The notes below the pieces were generated by a model. The model searched no databases and was not told the origin of the DNA. It saw only the letters and a program-made list of their open reading frames with translations. This document shows, in pieces, positions 15,755-23,692 of a DNA stretch of 27,809 nt. Position 1 is the first letter of the stretch. The number at the start of each line of letters is the position of its first letter. Source of the stretch: an uncultured Blautia sp. Its GTDB lineage: Bacteria; Bacillota; Clostridia; Lachnospirales; Lachnospiraceae. The position numbers and the translations under genes are program-made. The stretch is taken from assembly GCA_900543715.1 (NCBI GenBank), contig UQSX01000030.1, positions 1 to 27,809 of the forward strand. Direction: 5' to 3'.

Positions 15755-17577
15755 TGAAAGACCTGTTAAAATTTCTTACCTGCGGAAACGTAGATGACGG
15801 AAAATCCACCCTGATCGGTCATCTTCTATATGATACCAAACAGCTCTATGCAGACCAGCGCCAGGCTTTGGAACTGGACAGCAGAGTGGGAAGCGCCGGC
15901 GGACAGATTGACTACTCTCTGCTGCTGGATGGACTTATGAGCGAAAGAGAACAGGGGATTACCATTGACGTGGCCTATCGTTATTTTAAGACAGAAGTGC
16001 GCAGCTACATCGTAGCCGATGCTCCCGGCCATGAAGAATATACCCGGAATATGGCCGTGGCCGCTTCTTTTGCCCAGCTGGCTATTATTCTCATTGACGC
16101 CTCCAAAGGCGTGCAGATCCAGACCAGACGGCATCTGCGTATCTGTTACCTGATGGGAATCCGGGACGTGGTATTTGCTATCAATAAGATGGATATGGTG
16201 GGCTATGACCGCCAGAGGTACAAAGAGATTGAAAACACGATTTACGAAATGACAGATTCCTTCTCTTTAAACAGTCTTACCATCATTCCTGTCTCTGCCA
16301 CTGCCGGAGACAACATTACGGAACATTCTGACCAGATGCCCTGGTATAAGGGACTTTCCCTGCTGGAATATCTGGATCAGGTAGAAATCCTTTCCGATGG
16401 CACTCAGACAGATTTTACCATGCCTGTCCAGAGAGTATGCCGTCCTAATTCCGGTTTCCGTGGTTTTCAGGGACAGATTGAAAGCGGAAGTATCTCTGTA
16501 GGAGATGAGGTCCGCAGCCTTCCCAGCGGGGAATCTGCTGTGGTTACCGGTATTCTTACGGGTTTCGACTCTGTAGAACATGCCATTACAGGCCAGCCCG
16601 TAACTCTGCAGCTGAACAGAGAGATCGATATCTCCAGAGGCTGTGTCCTTGTAACTGGAAAAGGCCATCCCATATCAGAAAGTTTTATGGTCACACTTTT
16701 ATGGATGGATGAGTCCCCTCTTGTACCGGGAGTAAACTACATACTGAAACTGGGAACAAAAATGACCAACGTCACGGTCATGGAAATCCAGTATAAGATT
16801 GATGTCCACAGCGGCAGACATGTTCCCGCAGACCGGCTGTACAAAAACGAAATCGGCGTATGCAGCATTTTAAGCTCTGATAAGATCATATTAGATACTT
16901 TTGATAACTGCCAGCCTCTGGGAGGACTGATACTCATTGACCAGGTAACCAACCGCACCTGTGCAGGGGGCACAGTGAAAAGCATTATGGCCGGATCTGG
17001 GGATCTGTTCTGGCACAATTTTGATCTGACCAGAGATATCCGGGCCAGGAATATGGGGCAGAAGCCTCTGACCATCTGGTTTACCGGACTGTCCGGCTCT
17101 GGAAAGTCCACGCTGGCAAATGCTCTGGAAAAAAGACTCTATGCCATGGGGAAACATACCATGGTGCTGGACGGGGATAATGTCCGCCTTGGGCTGAACA
17201 GAGATCTTGGCTTTTCCGAAGAAGACCGGATTGAAAATATCCGCAGGATCGCTCAGGTAGCAAAATTGATGAATGATGCCGGCCTCATCGTACTGACTGC
17301 TTTTATCTCACCTTTCCACCGGGACCGTGAAAATGCCAGAAATATCATCGGCTCCTCTTTTATAGAGGTCTATGTCAGCACGCCGCTGGAAGAATGTGAA
17401 AACCGTGATACCAAAGAGCTTTACAAAAAAGCCCGTATGGGACAGATCCATGACTTTACCGGCGTCAGCAGTCCTTATGAGGTTCCTGTATCTCCGGAAA
17501 TCACAGTGGATACCACAGAACGTTCCATTGATGCCTGCGTAGCCGATATTCTGGACAAGCTGTCTTCATTTTTATAA
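15754..17577 (+). CDS. cysNC: Bifunctional sulfate adenylyltransferase subunit 1 / APS kinase (CysNC)
   Basis: 607 residues with two enzymes. Residues 1-425 are the CysN GTPase: G1 GNVDDGKST (11-19), G3 DAPGHEEY (from 89), G4 NKMD (from 144), then two beta-barrel domains. Residues 430-607 are APS kinase: Walker A GLSGSGKST (445-453), DGDNVRLGLNRDLGFSEEDR, FISPFHRDRENAR and SPYEVP. Together with CysD it converts sulfate and two ATP to PAPS, with GTP hydrolysis driving the first step. No cysH or sulfite reductase is in the window, and a sulfotransferase follows directly, so PAPS is probably used as sulfuryl donor instead of being reduced. Confidence 0.95.
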   Translation: MKDLLKFLTCGNVDDGKSTLIGHLLYDTKQLYADQRQALELDSRVGSAGGQIDYSLLLDGLMSEREQGITIDVAYRYFKTEVRSYIVADAPGHEEYTRNMAVAASFAQLAIILIDASKGVQIQTRRHLRICYLMGIRDVVFAINKMDMVGYDRQRYKEIENTIYEMTDSFSLNSLTIIPVSATAGDNITEHSDQMPWYKGLSLLEYLDQVEILSDGTQTDFTMPVQRVCRPNSGFRGFQGQIESGSISVGDEVRSLPSGESAVVTGILTGFDSVEHAITGQPVTLQLNREIDISRGCVLVTGKGHPISESFMVTLLWMDESPLVPGVNYILKLGTKMTNVTVMEIQYKIDVHSGRHVPADRLYKNEIGVCSILSSDKIILDTFDNCQPLGGLILIDQVTNRTCAGGTVKSIMAGSGDLFWHNFDLTRDIRARNMGQKPLTIWFTGLSGSGKSTLANALEKRLYAMGKHTMVLDGDNVRLGLNRDLGFSEEDRIENIRRIAQVAKLMNDAGLIVLTAFISPFHRDRENARNIIGSSFIEVYVSTPLEECENRDTKELYKKARMGQIHDFTGVSSPYEVPVSPEITVDTTERSIDACVADILDKLSSFL

Positions 17578-17603
17578 TTAAATACTTTCAAGAAGGAGAG
17601 CAT

Positions 17604-18785
17604 ATGAAAAAGCGACCCGATTTTATCTGTATCGGATTTCAAAAATGCGGGACTACGTCCCTTTATGACCTGCTAAAACAGCACCCAAATGTCTATCTGA
17701 CAGAAGATGTCAAAGAGCCTATGTTTTACCGGGTCCCTCTTGTAAGAAGAATACTGGGAGCTTCCTGGTATGAGAAAAGATATTTCGGTCATTATGAGGC
17801 CGCTCGAAAAGCCGCGGCCTCTGGCCGCCAAAAGACTGCAGATTCCGTAGGCCTCCTCACAGGGCGAAGAGGCCGGACATCTGGAGATAAAAGCTCTGCT
17901 GTCAAAACTGCCTCCAGAAAAGAATCATCTGCCAGCAACACCCAAAATATCCTCAAAGATTCAGAAAAAACTGCTGTCAATACAAAGAATATGCAGTTAT
18001 ATACCGGAGAGGTCAATGCAGGCCTGGGCTTTGGCGGGTGCGCGCGCTGGCTGGGAAAAGACTTTCCCCATGATACAAAACTGATCTTTATGATGCGGGA
18101 CCCGGCAGACCGGTGTTATTCCGCCTATAAATATTTCCTTGCCCTGGGATTTCTCCCTATGTCTGTAGTAGCCGATGATAAAAAAAGAGGCCATGCTGCA
18201 GCTTTTGACACCTATGTCCGCTCTGTGCTGCTCAATCCCAGGCGCCGGAAGGAAATCATGAAAAAACGCATGAAATACCTCTGCTTTTCTCAGGGGAATT
18301 ATGCATATTGTATTCAGGAATACCTGAGATACTTTTCCAAAGGAAACATGAAATTTGTTTTCTTTGAAGATTTTATCCGGGATGAAGAAAAAGAGACAAA
18401 AGATATCCTCCATTTTCTCCAGATTCCTGAAAATCCTGAAATGACCTTTGGCGTAAAGAGCAATGAGACCAATTTCCGTCCTGCCTCTCCCCTTCGCTCA
18501 AAGATCATGTATTACTCTCAGGGAATTTATTATACGCTTTTTGAGTTTCTTAATCTGGGCCACAGCCATCCTGGATTTTTTCAGAAATATACAAATTTTT
18601 ATGACTGGATCATGGATACCTGTACCCGGCCAGAAACAGATACCTCAAAAATGCTGCCTGCTACCCGCAGACTTCTGAACTATTATTATCGGAATGAAAT
18701 CAGAAAAGTAGAAAAACTTGCTGGCCGTAAGGCTCCGGAAAGCTGGGCGAGAGATGACAAAGGAAAAACCAAAACAAAAGCATAA
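17604..18785 (+). CDS. PAPS-dependent sulfotransferase
   Basis: 393 residues of the sulfotransferase fold. The 5'-phosphosulfate-binding loop is GFQKCGTTSLYDLL (11-24), and the 3'-phosphate-binding element is MMRDPADRCYSAY (about 163-175). The acceptor is unknown. Between the two, residues ~70-132 form a Ser/Ala/Lys/Thr-rich low-complexity insert that is unusual for the family. AAGGAGAG precedes ATG 17604, and the gene is 26 bases after cysNC, so the three form an operon making and using PAPS. Candidate acceptors are a glycan (a GT2 and a glycosidase are nearby), a lipid or a sterol. There is no signal peptide, so the reaction is cytosolic. Confidence 0.85.
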   Translation: MKKRPDFICIGFQKCGTTSLYDLLKQHPNVYLTEDVKEPMFYRVPLVRRILGASWYEKRYFGHYEAARKAAASGRQKTADSVGLLTGRRGRTSGDKSSAVKTASRKESSASNTQNILKDSEKTAVNTKNMQLYTGEVNAGLGFGGCARWLGKDFPHDTKLIFMMRDPADRCYSAYKYFLALGFLPMSVVADDKKRGHAAAFDTYVRSVLLNPRRRKEIMKKRMKYLCFSQGNYAYCIQEYLRYFSKGNMKFVFFEDFIRDEEKETKDILHFLQIPENPEMTFGVKSNETNFRPASPLRSKIMYYSQGIYYTLFEFLNLGHSHPGFFQKYTNFYDWIMDTCTRPETDTSKMLPATRRLLNYYYRNEIRKVEKLAGRKAPESWARDDKGKTKTKA

Positions 18786-18942
18786 GATTTTCAGACTGGC
18801 CACAGCTATGGTCCAGTGCGGCCTTCTGGGCTTCGGCGGAGGGAACGCGCTGATACGATACCGACCCCTTTACATGGTTCTGGGCTCTGCAGCAGCCGCA
18901 CTTTTATTCTGCAATCTGGCGGCATATATAATGGCGGTTTGA
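18754..18942 (+). pseudogene. Chromate-transporter-like remnant
   Basis: A 62-residue frame overlapping the sulfotransferase end by 32 bases. Residues 12-34 (KIFRLATAMVQCGLLGFGGGNAL) match the first helix of chromate/CHR transporters, whose signature is GFGGG. This should continue PxxEREVV, but instead jumps to RYRPLYMVLGSAAAALLF and a stop. I read it as the two ends of a transporter gene joined by a deletion of its middle. It could also be a small unrelated membrane peptide. If the intact gene once existed here it may have moved an oxyanion linked to sulfate use, which is speculation. Confidence 0.5.
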
Positions 18943-18990
18943 GAGGCTATTTATAAGAGGTATAAAGTCCCTCTTATAAATAGCCTCTCA
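18940..18990. repeat. Perfect 21-bp inverted repeat at a convergent gene end
   Basis: Arms 18940-18960 and 18970-18990 are exact reverse complements, separated by 9 bases (TATAAAGTC). The left arm starts with the stop codon of the chromate-like remnant and the right arm holds the stop codon and last codons of the HipA-like gene. There is no T-run after either arm, so it is not a standard intrinsic terminator, though such a strong hairpin could end or protect both transcripts. Confidence 0.85.
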
Positions 18991-20128
18991 GTTCCTGAAG
19001 CCTCATCTGAAACATCTTTGCCTCTTCTCTCATATCGCCAAATTTATCCATATCCATTTCCCGGGTCTGAGGCAGTCCTATCTTCTTTACTGCTTCGACG
19101 GCAGCCTCTCTCTGTGTCATTTTAGCCGGAAGAACTGTCTGACAGTTGGCTCCCTCTAATGTATCATAGGCTTGAAAACACTGATTAAAATCCATCACAG
19201 GATATAAGGATATATAGTCATTTGTGGTATTATCCACCAAAAATCCCCAGTTCTCCGGATGTCTGTCTGTATTTCCTGTAAGATAATCCAGAATATTCAT
19301 TCCGTAATAAGTTTCAGGGTCAATTTCTTTACATATCTCCAGCGTATCCAAATCATGATTGCAGGCATAAATATCAAATGACATTTTTGAAATCATAGAC
19401 TGTTCTTTTGAAGTAACCAGACTGCTCTCACTCACCTGTATTCCTTCAAAAGAAGATTCTCTGTATACAACCTGACGCACAGCAAAGCATTGACAGATCT
19501 GGCTTGCGAGCAGTTCTCTCCTTACTGCATTCTCATCTCCGTCTTTCAAAAGCCGGAAGCCTTCCTTATCCCTGATCCATGCTTTCGGGAAGCAGCCTTT
19601 GGTAGACAGATCCTGAGCCAGCTCCCGGTTGGTCACTGTCATCTGGCGTCCCCTTAGGGAAATCTCTACAACAGTCTCATTTAATGTATTATCATACAGA
19701 TTGATCTGTTTAAAAGTAACATCCTCTCCATGCTTTCTCACCCAGAACACATCTGTAAGAGAAACGCAATGATAAGAAAGAGAAATATCTGCACGTTCCC
19801 TGTCTGTCACTGCCTGTACAGCACCTATGCTGTTTAAAATTTCCTTAGCATATTTTCTTTCCAGGGATAATACTCTGGATGCACACCAGTGATAAAAGTT
19901 GTTAAGATTGTTCATCCTTATATCAATGTCGTATTCCAGATCTTCCTCTTCCAAATAAAGATCATATGGCATAAATTTTCTGTTCAGAACTTCTGCCTCT
20001 CCGGTAGAAGATATTCTGGCTACAGCCTTCTCCATATGCATCACTTCATATATCACGGACCGATGCACACTGTCAGATGCTGTATTCACATTTAACTCAA
20101 TTTTTACTTTATCGACAATATGACTCAT
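18974..20128 (-). CDS. HipA-fold kinase-like protein
   Basis: 384 residues. The C-terminal half carries HipA-type kinase motifs: KAWIRDKEGFRLLKDG (nucleotide-binding strand and Lys), REELLASQ-like RRELLASQICQCF, the catalytic loop GNTDRHPENWGF (about 284-295) and the metal-binding MDFNQCF (about 312). The first 150 residues do not resemble the HipA N-terminal subdomain and I do not recognise them. HipA relatives phosphorylate proteins such as tRNA synthetases and act as toxins; others do not. GGGAG stands five bases before ATG 20128. It lies 17 bases after a small gene of unknown function with which it forms a two-gene unit. There is no helix-turn-helix HipB-like antitoxin. Confidence 0.7.
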   Translation of the reverse strand: MSHIVDKVKIELNVNTASDSVHRSVIYEVMHMEKAVARISSTGEAEVLNRKFMPYDLYLEEEDLEYDIDIRMNNLNNFYHWCASRVLSLERKYAKEILNSIGAVQAVTDRERADISLSYHCVSLTDVFWVRKHGEDVTFKQINLYDNTLNETVVEISLRGRQMTVTNRELAQDLSTKGCFPKAWIRDKEGFRLLKDGDENAVRRELLASQICQCFAVRQVVYRESSFEGIQVSESSLVTSKEQSMISKMSFDIYACNHDLDTLEICKEIDPETYYGMNILDYLTGNTDRHPENWGFLVDNTTNDYISLYPVMDFNQCFQAYDTLEGANCQTVLPAKMTQREAAVEAVKKIGLPQTREMDMDKFGDMREEAKMFQMRLQELRGYL

Positions 20129-20145
20129 GTTCGCTCCCCCATTTA

Positions 20146-20496
20146 CTATCTTTCATAGAAAAAGGTGTAAGATACACTTCTCGATTCTCCAGCTATCAGG
20201 TCAGACCAGAAAAAGAAATACAATTTTTTTCCTTTTACCGTAGCCACCTCAACAGGTGTTTTAAGACCTGCCCCCATTTTATGAAAATTATAGCAGGACA
20301 GTAAAATCTGATTTTCATTTATATTCTGCCTGATTTCCTGGTCTCCAGACTCATTCTCGTAAAATCTCAATTCAATTGTAAAAATCAAATCGTCTTCCGT
20401 ATCAACTTCTAAACGAAGATTTTTATTTTTTTCAAACAAAAATACTTGTCCGCTGTGGATAATATCATATTTATCAGAGCTCAAATGAATCTGCAT
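20146..20496 (-). CDS. Small protein of unknown function, partner of the HipA-like gene
   Basis: 116 residues from ATG 20496, which has AGGTGA six bases upstream; the frame also opens at GTG 20505. The sequence is beta-rich (GQVFLFEKNKNLRLEV, DLIFTIELRFYE, KKLYFFFWSDLI, SRSVSYTFFYER) with no signal peptide or membrane helix and no helix-turn-helix. It may belong to a DUF group (DUF6864-like from memory, uncertain). Its tight spacing to the kinase gene suggests co-function, for example as neutraliser or substrate adaptor, but I see no direct evidence. Confidence 0.6.
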   Translation of the reverse strand: MQIHLSSDKYDIIHSGQVFLFEKNKNLRLEVDTEDDLIFTIELRFYENESGDQEIRQNINENQILLSCYNFHKMGAGLKTPVEVATVKGKKLYFFFWSDLIAGESRSVSYTFFYER

Positions 20497-20646
20497 ATTC
20501 TTCACCTCATTTTATAATCTCAAGAGTAATATGGACGCTCAAAACTCTTTTTCTGCTCCAAATTAATATGTTTATCGTAACACGAAAGCATAAATTTTGT
20601 AAAGTACCCCAGAAAACAGGATCACAGCTTTTCTTGTACTACAGAT

Positions 20647-21918
20647 TTAAAGATTTTCATATTTGCGGACAATTCTCGCCATGGTATCCCACTTTGCCTC
20701 CATATCTTCCACAAGCTTGAACTGTGTCCTTGCTCTGTCCAGATTATGTCCTTCTCTGTGTATTTTAAAATAGTGGTCCCCCTGGAGATAATCGGTAAGG
20801 AAACGCATACCGCACTCATAGGTCATTACTTTGGCACCCATAGGAAGGAGCTCCACCTCTTTTGGCGTAAGGCTACCTGCACGGCCCTGGAGGAATCCCT
20901 TCACATAGATTTCAAACAGTTCCATGCTGCAGGATACTTTGCTCAAATCTTTTTCGTCTTCTGCTGCAGTGCTGGCTCCAAACCGGATAGAATCACCGAA
21001 ATCATTCATAGCAAGCCCCGGCATTACCGTATCCAGGTCGATGACGCAGATTCCTTTTCTTGTAACATTGTCAATCATAATATTGTTAAGCTTTGTATCA
21101 TTGTGGGTCACTCGGAGAGGCAGCTGGCCTTTATCCTGAAGTTCTCCAAAGACATTGGCAGTCTCCTCGTGAGCAAGGACAAATTCAATTTCCTTTCTCA
21201 CAGAATCCGCTCTGCCGCAGACATCCTGTTCAACAGCATTTTTAAACACCTGGAATCTTGCCCGTGTGTCGTGGAACCCTTTAATAGTTTCATGAAGGGT
21301 GGCCGCCGGATAATCTGCAAGAAGTCTCTGGAAGTTTCCAAATGCAACTGCACTCTCGTAAAAGTCTTCGGGTTTTTCTACCCTGTCATAACATGTTGCA
21401 TCTGTGATAAATTTGTAGGACCTCCAGTATTCTCCTTTGGAATCCACAAAATAAGCTTTTCCGTCCTTTGCCGGGATGATATTAAGGGTCTCTCTCTCCG
21501 GATCTCCTCCCCTCTCAATAATCTTTTCCCTGAGGTAAGAGGTCACTCCCACAACATTTTCCATGAGCTCCACAGGTTTTGTAAAAATTTCCCGGTTCAT
21601 TCTCTGAAGGATAGCGCTCATAGTCCCCATATCGCCGATTTCGAATGTGAGCAGGTAGTGTTCCGGGGAAACTACTTCTCCTGTAGTCCTGTCGATCACT
21701 TCCCACCATCTGGCAATATCATCCTGATCATTTACCTTGAGCATATCCGGAAACAGATGATCCATGAGATGAACAGACAATTCATCACCGACAGCCGTGT
21801 AAAAAGACGTCATAATATACATCTGCTGGATTTCATCTGGATTTGCCTTTGCCCAGGTATTGTCTTTTCTTATTGATTTAATCATATTGAAAAAGGAGTG
21901 CAGAGTCAATCTGCTCAT
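20647..21918 (-). CDS. N-acetylhexosamine-1-kinase-like protein with a foreign N-terminus (chimera)
   Basis: 423 residues. From ILQRMNREIF (about residue 103) to the end it matches the NahK-like aminoglycoside-phosphotransferase-fold kinases: ENVVGVTSYLRE, DATCYDRVEKPEDFYESAVAFGNFQRLL, the catalytic loop RVTHNDTKLNNIMID, CVIDLDTVMPG and LTDYLQGDHYFK. These phosphorylate N-acetylhexosamines at C1. The first ~102 residues (IQQMYIMTSFYTAVGDEL, then HLFPDMLKV, VVSPEHYLLTFEIGDMG) are not the kinase N-lobe. The glycine-rich loop and its Lys are missing. A deletion joining a different gene to the kinase is the simplest reading. No ribosome site precedes ATG 21918; another ATGAGC frame opens upstream in a different register. 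Probably inactive as a kinase. Confidence 0.65.
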   Translation of the reverse strand: MSRLTLHSFFNMIKSIRKDNTWAKANPDEIQQMYIMTSFYTAVGDELSVHLMDHLFPDMLKVNDQDDIARWWEVIDRTTGEVVSPEHYLLTFEIGDMGTMSAILQRMNREIFTKPVELMENVVGVTSYLREKIIERGGDPERETLNIIPAKDGKAYFVDSKGEYWRSYKFITDATCYDRVEKPEDFYESAVAFGNFQRLLADYPAATLHETIKGFHDTRARFQVFKNAVEQDVCGRADSVRKEIEFVLAHEETANVFGELQDKGQLPLRVTHNDTKLNNIMIDNVTRKGICVIDLDTVMPGLAMNDFGDSIRFGASTAAEDEKDLSKVSCSMELFEIYVKGFLQGRAGSLTPKEVELLPMGAKVMTYECGMRFLTDYLQGDHYFKIHREGHNLDRARTQFKLVEDMEAKWDTMARIVRKYENL

Positions 21919-22017
21919 TGCTGATATTTTTATAATTCTTGCTCATTGAAGCGTTTTTGCTCATCTTTCTTATAATGCAAATGGCATATTTATAATCGTC
22001 AAACAGTGTCGAAAAAT

Positions 22018-22047
22018 AGTTTTTATCGTCTATAAACGATAAAAACT
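22018..22047. promoter_or_regulatory. Perfect 12-bp inverted repeat upstream of the ATPase gene
   Basis: AGTTTTTATCGT (22018-22029) and ACGATAAAAACT (22036-22047) surround CTATAA. The repeat sits ten bases before the -35 element of the ATPase gene, between two divergent genes, and is a candidate regulator site. Confidence 0.5.
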
Positions 22048-22057
22048 ACATATTTCA

Positions 22058-22086
22058 TTGATTTTCGTATATAAATGGAATATACT
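22058..22086 (+). promoter_or_regulatory. Promoter of the DUF4143-type ATPase gene
   Basis: TTGATT (22058-22063), 17-base spacer, TATACT (22081-22086), about 28 bases before the start codon. Confidence 0.6.
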
Positions 22087-22114
22087 AAAAGAGAACGTGG
22101 AAAGGAGGGTCCCC

Positions 22115-23329
22115 ATGATTAAAAGGGAAACATATATGAAACGTATCCGCCCATTCATTGGAAAGGAACTGGTAAAAGTCATGACCGGCATTCGGCGTTC
22201 CGGAAAATCTGTTATGTTGGAGTTGATTCAGGATGAATTGCGTTCCAATGGTGTGAGTGCGGATAATTTTATCTCCATCAATTTTGAGGATTTAAGGTAT
22301 ACACATCTTCTGAACGCAATGGCTTTGCATGAAGAAATACTGAAACGTGCAGAGCACATCCAGGGAAAAGTCTACCTGTTTTTCGATGAAATTCAGGAAG
22401 TGACGGATTGGGAAAAGTGCATCAATTCCTTCCGTGTTTCCTTGGATTGTGACATCTATATCACTGGCTCCAACGCCAAGCTGCTCTCCGGCGAACTGGC
22501 AACCTATTTGGGCGGCCGCTATGTGGAGTTTGTCATTTACCCGTTTTCTTTTACCGAGTTTTTGGAGCTGTATCATTCCATTGATCCTGATGCATCTATG
22601 CAGCAATGCTTCCAGAAATACCTTCTGGCTGGCGGAATGCCGTATCTTTCCAATATCCGTTATGAAGAAGAACCATCAAAACAATATCTGGTCGACTTGT
22701 TCAACTCTGTCCAGCTGAAAGACATTGTGAAGCGGAACAAAGTGCGGGATGTAGACCTGTTGGAACGAATTATTGCGTATGTGATCGCCAATATAGGCAC
22801 TACTTTTTCAGCTGCCTCTCTTGTGAAGTTTTTGAAAAATGAACGTCGTGCCACTTCAACGGATACCATATTGAATTACATCAGATATTGTTGTGATTCC
22901 TATCTTTTTTATCAGGTTAAACGTGAAGATCTGCAGGGAAAACGGATTTTGTCTACCAATGAAAAATACTATCTTGCAGATCATGGCATCCGGGAAGCTG
23001 TTTTCGGCGGTAATATGCGTGACATCAACCTGATTCTGGAAAACATTGTCTACATGGAACTGCTCCGCCGGGGATACAAAGTAACGGTTGGAAAAACCGG
23101 TGATAAAGAGATTGATTTTGTCTGTGACCAGCGTGGCGAAAAACTCTATGTCCAGGTCGCATACCTGCTGGCAGATGAAAGTACGGTTCAGCGGGAGTTC
23201 GGAGTCTATGACTCCATCCGGGATAACTTTCCAAAATATGTTGTCTCAATGGATGAGCTTGACATGAGCCGGAATGGGATCCGGCATCGCAACATCCGGG
23301 ACTTTCTGACCGCTGATGAATGGAACTAA
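22115..23329 (+). CDS. AAA_14/DUF4143 ATP-binding protein
   Basis: 404 residues. The P-loop MTGIRRSGKSVML is near residue 25, Walker B is VYLFFDEIQEV with the following W, and GSNAKLLSGELATYLGGRY is the sensor/arginine-containing segment. YPFSFTEFLELY and the C-terminal nuclease-like DUF4143 part (TVGKTGDKEIDFVCDQRGEKLYVQVAYLL) complete the architecture. These ATPases are common in gut Firmicutes and Bacteroidetes, and their role is unsettled. The C-terminal ExxxDF..V.V pattern resembles a PD-(D/E)xK fold. The start has AAAGGAGG six bases before ATG 22115. The gene stands alone, with its own promoter and terminator, just outside the integrase end of the mobile element. Confidence 0.85.
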   Translation: MIKRETYMKRIRPFIGKELVKVMTGIRRSGKSVMLELIQDELRSNGVSADNFISINFEDLRYTHLLNAMALHEEILKRAEHIQGKVYLFFDEIQEVTDWEKCINSFRVSLDCDIYITGSNAKLLSGELATYLGGRYVEFVIYPFSFTEFLELYHSIDPDASMQQCFQKYLLAGGMPYLSNIRYEEEPSKQYLVDLFNSVQLKDIVKRNKVRDVDLLERIIAYVIANIGTTFSAASLVKFLKNERRATSTDTILNYIRYCCDSYLFYQVKREDLQGKRILSTNEKYYLADHGIREAVFGGNMRDINLILENIVYMELLRRGYKVTVGKTGDKEIDFVCDQRGEKLYVQVAYLLADESTVQREFGVYDSIRDNFPKYVVSMDELDMSRNGIRHRNIRDFLTADEWN

Positions 23330-23344
23330 GCTCCTGCAACGAAA

Positions 23345-23390
23345 AAATCCTCACAACCAGTGTATTCACACTATTTGTGAGGATTTCTTT
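23345..23390 (+). terminator. Terminator of the ATPase gene
   Basis: AAATCCTCACAA (23345-23356) pairs with TTGTGAGGATTT (23375-23386), with an inner AGTGT/ACACT stem; TTCTTTCT follows. Confidence 0.85.
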
Positions 23391-23692
23391 CTCATCAAAA
23401 GATTAACGCAAAGTTTGCATTACATATTCATCTGTTTTGCAACTTCTTGAACCTGAGCCTCTTGGACTCAACCCTCAAAAGTGGCTTACTTACTGGCTAT
23501 TTTCGTGTTTTCCACTAGCAGCTTAATTTAATTTCATTTTAGTTTTACGAAGCTTTTTTTTCGTACAACTTTTTAACTATTTTTCTACTCCCGATACCCG
23601 CCTTGTCATTATTTTCGTAAAAGTTTTTATCATTTTCGTAGGATTTATTTTACGAAGGCTTACGAAAACTTCTCTTCGTAAGCAGCCGTCCA
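23391..23692. other. Element end: candidate attachment-site region
   Basis: About 300 bases, AT-rich, with no gene. It lies between the chromosomal ATPase terminator and the integrase stop and should contain the attachment junction of the integrative element. GCAAAGTTTGC near 23408-23418 is a small palindrome. The core cannot be placed without the other end. Confidence 0.5.
23546..23680. repeat. Cluster of seven TTCGTA/TACGAA motifs (integrase or Xis arm sites)
   Basis: The hexamer occurs at 23546, 23560, 23614, 23635, 23651, 23661 and 23675 in both orientations within 135 bases, often as TTTTCGTA or TTTTACGAA. Tn916-family integrases bind short repeats near the transposon end through their N-terminal domain, and excisionase binds next to them. 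This cluster beside the integrase gene fits that role. Confidence 0.6.

Noticed and set aside
20746..21876. A 376-codon plus-strand frame opposite the hexosamine-kinase-like gene
   Set aside because: The minus strand has strong family motifs; the plus frame has none and no ribosome site.
23391..23692. tRNA or other conserved gene as the integration target
   Set aside because: No tRNA-like cloverleaf or other RNA gene could be found; Tn916-type elements do not need one.
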